The position numbers and the translations under genes are program-made. From contig DIAV01000151.1 in NCBI GenBank assembly GCA_002415895.1, forward strand, positions 1 through 9,897: a stretch of DNA of 9,897 bases. Direction: 5' to 3'. The notes beneath the pieces are model-generated. The model saw only the letters and a program-made list of their open reading frames with translations. It was not told the DNA's origin and ran no database searches. Origin of the DNA: Anaerolineales bacterium UBA5069. GTDB taxonomy: Bacteria > Chloroflexota > Anaerolineae > Caldilineales > Caldilineaceae. Positions 5,162 to 9,897 of the stretch are shown in pieces (within the stretch, counting starts at the first letter, position 1; each line of letters begins with the position of its first letter).

Positions 5162-7165
5162 ATGACAAACGCTCGCTCCCGTACGAACCCATGGCGCCAC
5201 ACGCTGTTTGTGCGCCTGCTGCCTGCGCTGCTGCCCCTGCTGGTTGCAGGCGCAGCGCTGCTGGCCTTTGCCGCGCAGCCTGCGTTGGCTGCCCCCGCGC
5301 GCGCCACACCGGCGCAAGCGACAACGCCTATCTCGATCATAGTGACGGCAACCGTAGGCACTGTGCAGGGGCAGTGCGCCACTGCTGACAGCATCACGAT
5401 TACAGGCACGACGACCGTCTACACCTGCTACATCGTAACGAATACAAGCTTACCCACTGAGCCCGTCACAATTGCGCAGATCATCATCGACCAGGCCAAT
5501 AATGAAGGCGGGGCCAATCCCAGCTCGGTTGTCTCCAACGAGCCCCTCGGGCCACAAAAGTCCATTACCCTCACGCTGGGCGGCTACGTACCGGTGACCA
5601 ATGGCGTGGAACTTGTGGGGCGCGTGGCCGCCAACGGTGGCCCAGGCACAAAGCAGGTGGAAACCACCACCAGCATCACGATCAACGTTGTCAACCCCGC
5701 CATTACGGTTGCGCAAACGCTGAGCCGATCGCCTGGCGAATGCACAGCGGAGACAGCGATCTTCGTGCCCGTGAATACGCCGGTCTATCGCTGCATTACG
5801 CTGACGAACACAGGCGATGTCACGCTCGAAAATGTCCTGCTGACAGTCAGCCCCAACGCAGGTACGCCCACAAGTTACGCTGCGCCCAAACTTGAGAGCG
5901 AAGGAGTCCGTGTCCTCACAGCCCAGCGGCCTGGCGACGTGCCCGCAAGCGCGTTCGTCTTCACGCCCACGGCCTCCATCACCTCCACCGTCTCTGTCAG
6001 CGCGGAGTCTGCGACCGCGCCCGCCTTCAGAACAAGCGCCGCGACCGCCGGCCATGTAACGCTCGGCACACCCAAAACCACCCTCGCGGCCGCCCCCAAT
6101 GACAAGGAAACGTGCGCGACCAGTGTAAGCCTGAACACGGTCACCGGCACGTCGGTCTACTACTGTCTTACGCTCAGGAATACGGGCAACGTTCCGCTCA
6201 CACGCCATGTCATTGGCAATGCAGGCGTTGCGTCCGTTCCGCTGACCACAACGGTTGCCCCTTCGGCAACGCTCATCATCACCAGCGGCTACCTCGCTGC
6301 GCTGGGGCTGCCGCCGCTACTGGGCCCCGTTGTCATTACCGCCAATGTCAACTCCAACTTTATCGTCACCTCCACAGCCGCCGGCGGTTTTTCATCCGTG
6401 GCCGCAGCCCCCGGAGTCAGCGTATTGGCCTCCACGCCCACCCCTACGACTGCGCCCTCAGTCACTCCTTTGCCCACAGTCACCCCAATTCCGTCGTGGA
6501 CGCCAACACCCATCACCCCCACGTGGACACCAATCCCCACGTGGACGTCCCCCGCGACGCCGCTGCCGCCCACACCCACGTGGACGCGCAGCTTTGAACT
6601 CTCCAACCTGCAGACGCCCACGCCCAACGCCAACAGCGCCGCCGTCGATTTCCAGGCGACAGCGCTCGCGCAGGGCGATCCCAACGCCTACCTCACGCCT
6701 GCTGCCGGCGGCGCGCCGCCCTTCGATTCGGGGCTGCCCACACCCTTCATTGACCCGAACTTCCCGCCGCAGGAGACGGCTCCGCTGCCGCCCCCCGACA
6801 CGGCTACGCCCACCCCGGAACCGACGCACACACCCCTGCCTACGCAAACGCCCACACCCACCGCCACGCCGACGGCCACGCAACGCCCCATTGTCTACGC
6901 GGCGCCAGGCCCGCCCCCCACTTTCGGCTCTCTCTATGCGGGCGTGCTGGATTCAACGCTGACAGCCGCGGGCATTCTCTTTGTGGCAACAGGCGCGGTT
7001 GTCTTCTTTGGCGTACTCGCCACAATCCTCGCACTGGGCTTTTTGCGCAACAGCCGTCGCCCCTACCAGTTGCGCGATGTTGAAGGTGACAACACCGACT
7101 TCATGGCGGCGACCGGCGCAAAGAGCGGTTCAAGCGAAGACCGCTGGCCTACGTCGCTACCCTAA
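5162..7165 (+). CDS. Secreted, membrane-anchored stalk protein with three Cys-paired beta-type repeats and a Pro/Thr-rich linker
   Basis: Not recognised as a named family; the repeats look like DUF11/CARDB-style Ig-like surface domains. The 667-residue product begins with a signal peptide (Arg/Lys-containing head, hydrophobic core about 15-38, likely cleavage after ALA at 41-43). Three repeats of about 122 residues follow. Each has an identically spaced Cys pair, Cys72/Cys89, Cys194/Cys211 and Cys318/Cys335, with V-Y-x before the second Cys and an N-T(-G) shortly after it. These six are the only cysteines, so one disulfide per repeat is likely. Residues about 421-590 are a Pro/Thr linker with PTWTP repeats. 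One transmembrane helix (about 602-626) and a charged 39-residue C-terminal tail end the protein, so the domains should project outward on a stalk. ATG 5162 has AGGA seven bases upstream; the longer in-frame reading into birA lacks a site. There is no lipobox Cys and no LPXTG. Confidence 0.87.
   Translation: MTNARSRTNPWRHTLFVRLLPALLPLLVAGAALLAFAAQPALAAPARATPAQATTPISIIVTATVGTVQGQCATADSITITGTTTVYTCYIVTNTSLPTEPVTIAQIIIDQANNEGGANPSSVVSNEPLGPQKSITLTLGGYVPVTNGVELVGRVAANGGPGTKQVETTTSITINVVNPAITVAQTLSRSPGECTAETAIFVPVNTPVYRCITLTNTGDVTLENVLLTVSPNAGTPTSYAAPKLESEGVRVLTAQRPGDVPASAFVFTPTASITSTVSVSAESATAPAFRTSAATAGHVTLGTPKTTLAAAPNDKETCATSVSLNTVTGTSVYYCLTLRNTGNVPLTRHVIGNAGVASVPLTTTVAPSATLIITSGYLAALGLPPLLGPVVITANVNSNFIVTSTAAGGFSSVAAAPGVSVLASTPTPTTAPSVTPLPTVTPIPSWTPTPITPTWTPIPTWTSPATPLPPTPTWTRSFELSNLQTPTPNANSAAVDFQATALAQGDPNAYLTPAAGGAPPFDSGLPTPFIDPNFPPQETAPLPPPDTATPTPEPTHTPLPTQTPTPTATPTATQRPIVYAAPGPPPTFGSLYAGVLDSTLTAAGILFVATGAVVFFGVLATILALGFLRNSRRPYQLRDVEGDNTDFMAATGAKSGSSEDRWPTSLP
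6491..6585 (+). repeat. In-gene CCCACGTGGAC repeats coding for PTWT units
   Basis: CCCACGTGGAC occurs at 6518-6528, 6536-6546 and 6575-6585, with a diverged copy at 6491-6501. The spacings are multiples of three, so each codes for Pro-Thr-Trp-Thr in the linker of the stalk protein. The nucleotide identity suggests recent duplication or recombination within the linker. Confidence 0.7.
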
Positions 7166-7170
7166 ACCCC

Positions 7171-8829
7171 ATGCAGCAGAGCCTCCCCGCGCCCAACGTG
7201 CCGGCAGCAGGCGCACGCAATCCATTTGCACCCAGCGCAAGCCGCACGCGCCTGCTGTTGCTGCTGCTCATCCTGGGCGCGTTTGCGCTGCGCACGAGCA
7301 CGCTCGCGCGCCAAAGCCTCTGGCGCGACGAAGTCGATGCCATCTTCATGGCGCTGCGCCCCCTTGAGCAAACCCTCTCCATGTTTACAGCCATGGCGCA
7401 AAATGGGCCGCTCTACTTCCTCACTCTGCGCCCCTGGATCCAGATGGCAGGCAGCAGTGAGTTTGCGCTGCGCTACCTGTCGGCGCTGGCGGGCGTGGCG
7501 GCTGTGCCACTGCTCTGGCAGGTGGCGCGCCGCATCACACGCGGCGCGCCGGCAACCGTGCCCGCGCTGGCCGCGCTGCTGCTGGCCATCAATCCCTATG
7601 CCCTCTGGTACAGCCAGGAGGGCAAAATGTACGCCATTGTCATGCTGCTGGCGCTGGCGGCAACGTGGGCATGGCTGTGTGGCATAGAAGGTGGCAACGT
7701 AGGCGGCGGCGCACGCACGTGGATTGCCTACACGCTCTGCATGACGCTGGCCATGTACTACCATCTGCTGGCAGTGCTGCTCATCCCTTTACACATGCTT
7801 TGGTTTGCCATCGCCTTCCCTGCCGCGCGCAAGCGCTGGCGCGCCTATGGGCTGGCACTGGCGGCGCTCACGCTACCCTACCTGCCGCTGCTTGTATGGC
7901 AGTGGGCCATGCTGCGCGCCCCCAATCAAGTGACGGGCTTTGGCTTTACGCCGCTGGGCGAGATGCTCAAGACCATCTTCCTCAACCAGACGCGCGGCTT
8001 CATGCCCGGCGACCCTGTCTGGCTGCTCACGCCCATCTTCTTTGCAGCGGCGCTGGGGCTGTTGCTGGGCTGGAGCGAACTGCATGGCGCGCCTGCTGGC
8101 ATGTACGCGGGTGCGCCCAACCCCATACCACCGCTGCGCCGCTATGGCCTCCTTGCCGCGTGGCTGGCGGCCCCCATTCTCGGCATCTGGCTGCTCAGCC
8201 TGCGCCAGCCTGTCTTTACTGACCGCTATGTCGCGTGGACGCTGCCTGCGACACTCATCTTTGTGGCGCTGGGGGTGCAGGTGGTGCGCAGCAGCCTTGG
8301 ACGCGCGGGCGCACCGCTTGCACTCCTGCTCGCCGCGACCATCTGCGCCGTCTGGCTCTACACAGATTTCCAGCAGGTGCGCACCACCGTCAAGTTCGAT
8401 CTGCGCGGCGCTGTCCATCATGTGGCCGCACGGCGAGCCCCCGAATCACTGCTCCTGCTCCAGATTCCACATCTGGAATATGCCTTTCGCTACTACAGCG
8501 GCGATCAGGGCGCCGCGCCCTTTGCCGGCAGCGATGCGCGCCTGGGTCACTGGGCAGGTGGCCTGTGGACCAACGGCGGCGCTGATGACGCCACCGCCGC
8601 GGCCGAAGCCGACGCACAGATGCGCTCCATGACAAATGCCGACTGCGATATCTGGGTCATGCGCAGCGAGGTTGAGATGTGGGACCAGCGCGGCCTCATG
8701 GGCGCATGGCTGGCGCAGCACGCAACGCTGCTTGAACAGGCGGATTTCCACGGCGTTCAGGTTTTGCACTATCAATTACAGCCCAATCCGATCGAACCCA
8801 TCTACGATCCAACCCTTGATGAAGGCTAA
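7171..8829 (+). CDS. GT39/ArnT-like (GT-C fold) membrane glycosyltransferase
   Basis: Integral membrane glycosyltransferase of 552 residues that would move a sugar from a polyprenyl-phosphate carrier to an acceptor outside the membrane. Visible: a first helix (about 27-42), then the outward loop SLWRDEVDAIF with the Asp53-Glu54 pair typical of PMT/ArnT catalytic loops, NGPLYFLTLRPW (78-89; relatives have HPPLYY), RYLSALAGVAAVPLLW (101-116), and NPYALWYSQEGKMYA (141-155), a strong signature of the bacterial GT39-like group. About nine to eleven helices run to about residue 400, followed by a soluble domain of about 140 residues (about 410-552). ATG 7171 lies only 5 nt after the stalk-protein stop and has no Shine-Dalgarno, which suggests translational coupling. 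The acceptor is unknown; the Thr-rich linker of the upstream protein is an attractive candidate by position only. Confidence 0.9.
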   Translation: MQQSLPAPNVPAAGARNPFAPSASRTRLLLLLLILGAFALRTSTLARQSLWRDEVDAIFMALRPLEQTLSMFTAMAQNGPLYFLTLRPWIQMAGSSEFALRYLSALAGVAAVPLLWQVARRITRGAPATVPALAALLLAINPYALWYSQEGKMYAIVMLLALAATWAWLCGIEGGNVGGGARTWIAYTLCMTLAMYYHLLAVLLIPLHMLWFAIAFPAARKRWRAYGLALAALTLPYLPLLVWQWAMLRAPNQVTGFGFTPLGEMLKTIFLNQTRGFMPGDPVWLLTPIFFAAALGLLLGWSELHGAPAGMYAGAPNPIPPLRRYGLLAAWLAAPILGIWLLSLRQPVFTDRYVAWTLPATLIFVALGVQVVRSSLGRAGAPLALLLAATICAVWLYTDFQQVRTTVKFDLRGAVHHVAARRAPESLLLLQIPHLEYAFRYYSGDQGAAPFAGSDARLGHWAGGLWTNGGADDATAAAEADAQMRSMTNADCDIWVMRSEVEMWDQRGLMGAWLAQHATLLEQADFHGVQVLHYQLQPNPIEPIYDPTLDEG

Positions 8830-8831
8830 CC

Positions 8832-9743
8832 ATGTCAACACTCGTAACCACGCGCAAAATTCATTGGGACAAGCAGCCACACCCCAATTCCATTGGCCTG
8901 GCGCTGGGTGGCGGCGCAGCCCGCGGCATTGCGCACATTGGCGTGCTGCAGGTGCTTGAGGAAAACGCGATCTATCCCACCTATGTGGTGGGTACCAGCA
9001 TTGGCGCGCTGATTGGCGGCATGTACGCGGCAGGGATTTCGGCCTCACGCATGGCGCAATTTGCCGCCACCATGCGTTGGCGCAGCCTGCTCTCCGTCAA
9101 CATTCCCACACTCAATCTGTCGTTGCAGAACCTAAGCTTTGCCGGCGGCACGCTGCCCTTTTTGGAGGGAGCCACAGGCTTCTTTGAATTGGACAAACTG
9201 GCCGACTGGTTTGAATCTGTGGTAGGTGGAGAGATCGACTTTGCGCAGCTCAACATCCCCTTTGCTGCCATTGCGACAGAACTGACCACGGGCGATACGC
9301 TGGCGCTCAACACGGGGCGCGTGGCCACGGCCATACGCGCCAGTTGCAGCGTGCCCGGGATCTTCACGCCCACAATACGTCAGGGGCGCATTTTGGTGGA
9401 TGGCGGCATTTCGCACAACCTGCCCGCCGCAGCGGTGCGCGCCATGGGCTCCGACTACGCCATCGCCGTCAACATCCTGCCCGCTGGGGGTGCAACTGTC
9501 TTCAGCCGCCCTGGCGATATGGACTACAAGCCCCATCACATCGTGGATGTGGCCATGTACTCAATCTATTCACTCATCCGCATGACGCAGGTGGACGAAA
9601 CGCCCGCCGACTGCGTCATCACGCCGGCTATTGGGCACATCTCCTTTACCGACCTGGGGCGTTTTGAGGAGATGATTGCCGCCGGGCGCGCCGCCGCCAC
9701 GGCCGCCATGCCGCAACTGCTGCATGATCTGGGCCGCGCCTGA
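8832..9743 (+). CDS. Patatin-like phospholipase family protein (RssA type)
   Basis: Serine acyl hydrolase of the patatin family, 303 residues, expected to cleave lipid acyl esters with a Ser-Asp dyad. The full set of motifs is present: oxyanion loop GGGAARG (26-32), nucleophile elbow GTSIG with Ser56 (54-58), the linker AIRASCSVPGIFTP (167-180), and catalytic Asp190 in VDGGISHNLP (189-198). The small single-domain size and these motifs match bacterial RssA/YlbK-type proteins, not the large multidomain ones. No signal peptide or transmembrane helix is evident, so it is probably cytoplasmic or peripheral at the membrane. The start lies 2 nt after the glycosyltransferase stop; GAAGG (8821-8825), inside the end of that gene, serves as ribosome-binding site, so the two are co-translated. 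The physiological substrate cannot be told from sequence. Confidence 0.95.
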   Translation: MSTLVTTRKIHWDKQPHPNSIGLALGGGAARGIAHIGVLQVLEENAIYPTYVVGTSIGALIGGMYAAGISASRMAQFAATMRWRSLLSVNIPTLNLSLQNLSFAGGTLPFLEGATGFFELDKLADWFESVVGGEIDFAQLNIPFAAIATELTTGDTLALNTGRVATAIRASCSVPGIFTPTIRQGRILVDGGISHNLPAAAVRAMGSDYAIAVNILPAGGATVFSRPGDMDYKPHHIVDVAMYSIYSLIRMTQVDETPADCVITPAIGHISFTDLGRFEEMIAAGRAAATAAMPQLLHDLGRA

Positions 9744-9765
9744 GTTACCAGCACAACAACATCTC

Positions 9766-9816
9766 AACGCAAAGACACAAAGGAACGCAAAGAAACGCAA
9801 AGAACAGCAACAAAGG
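9766..9816 (+). repeat. Tandem A-rich intergenic repeat (AACGCAAAGA units)
   Basis: AACGCAAAGA occurs three times, at 9766-9775, 9784-9793 and 9794-9803. A related CACAAAGG unit (9776-9783) sits between the first two, and a diverged copy ending CAACAAAGG follows at 9804-9816. Purine-rich and A-rich on the plus strand, it stands out in base composition from the GC-rich genes. It begins 22 nt after the patatin stop and is non-coding. It directly abuts the large palindrome. Confidence 0.75.
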
Positions 9817-9897
9817 AACACAGATAAAAGCGGAAACTGCAAGGATAACGGCGGATATCTGTGTGTATCCCTGCTTGTTCCGTTGTTATCTGTGTTC
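9816..9897. repeat. 82-bp imperfect palindrome running to the window edge
   Basis: Position 9816 pairs with 9897 and the symmetry axis falls inside GATATC (9854-9859). The outer 12 bases are perfect (GAACACAGATAA at 9816-9827 against TTATCTGTGTTC at 9886-9897), and 30 of the 41 possible pairs match overall. It could form a long hairpin or cruciform. There is no run of T after it within the window, so it does not read as a simple intrinsic terminator, though it could stall polymerase at the end of the birA-patatin operon. The palindrome may continue past the window. Confidence 0.8.

Noticed and set aside
5162..7165. Lipoprotein or sortase-anchored protein
   Set aside because: There is no Cys after the signal peptide (first Cys is residue 72) and no LPXTG; the C-terminal helix and tail suffice as anchor.
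9766..9816. CRISPR-like array
   Set aside because: The units are only 8-10 bases, back to back with no unique spacers, and no cas gene is present.
9816..9897. Intrinsic terminator after the patatin gene
   Set aside because: The stem is long, imperfect and not GC-rich, and no T-run follows within the window; a terminator role cannot be excluded but is not shown.

Overview
The window looks like a chromosomal segment of a GC-rich environmental bacterium, most plausibly Chloroflexota (Anaerolineae/Caldilineae type). The reasons are the mix of families, the secreted protein with a C-terminal membrane anchor and a 'PTWTP'-type Pro/Thr linker, and the A-rich tandem and palindromic intergenic repeats. 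This placement is inference; the window holds no rRNA or other marker gene.

Layout: two divergent blocks meet in an intergenic region at about 3896-4176. To the left, all on the minus strand, are (reading leftwards) a small Pro-rich three-helix membrane protein of unknown function (3895-3422), a medium-chain dehydrogenase/reductase with only the structural zinc site (3317-2268), a DUF1405/YpjA-like multi-pass membrane protein (2116-1211) and a biotin-dependent acyl-CoA carboxylase carboxyltransferase beta subunit (1097-1, cut by the left edge). To the right, all on the plus strand and tightly packed, are birA biotin ligase (4177-5121), a secreted membrane-anchored stalk protein with three Cys-paired repeats (5162-7165), a GT39/ArnT-like membrane glycosyltransferase (7171-8829) and an RssA-type patatin-like hydrolase (8832-9743). 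The gaps in the right block are 40, 5 and 2 nt, so it is probably one operon.

How they may fit together: BirA attaches biotin to the carrier protein that the acyl-CoA carboxylase needs, so these genes on either side of the divergent region are functionally linked. The stalk protein and the next-door GT-C glycosyltransferase look like a surface protein and the enzyme that could O-glycosylate its Thr/Pro-rich linker. That link is a hypothesis from adjacency.

The most unusual items are: (1) a 3 x ~122-residue repeat in the stalk protein, each copy carrying an identically spaced Cys pair (C-x16-C, second Cys always preceded by V-Y-x), with no other Cys in the protein; (2) an intergenic element at 9766-9897 made of AACGCAAAGA tandem repeats followed by an 82-bp imperfect palindrome centred on GATATC and running to the window edge; (3) perfect 14-bp and 12-bp palindromes and a 9-bp direct repeat in the control regions. 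No CRISPR, tRNA, rRNA or complete insertion sequence was seen. Nothing here is clearly a new defence or mobile system.
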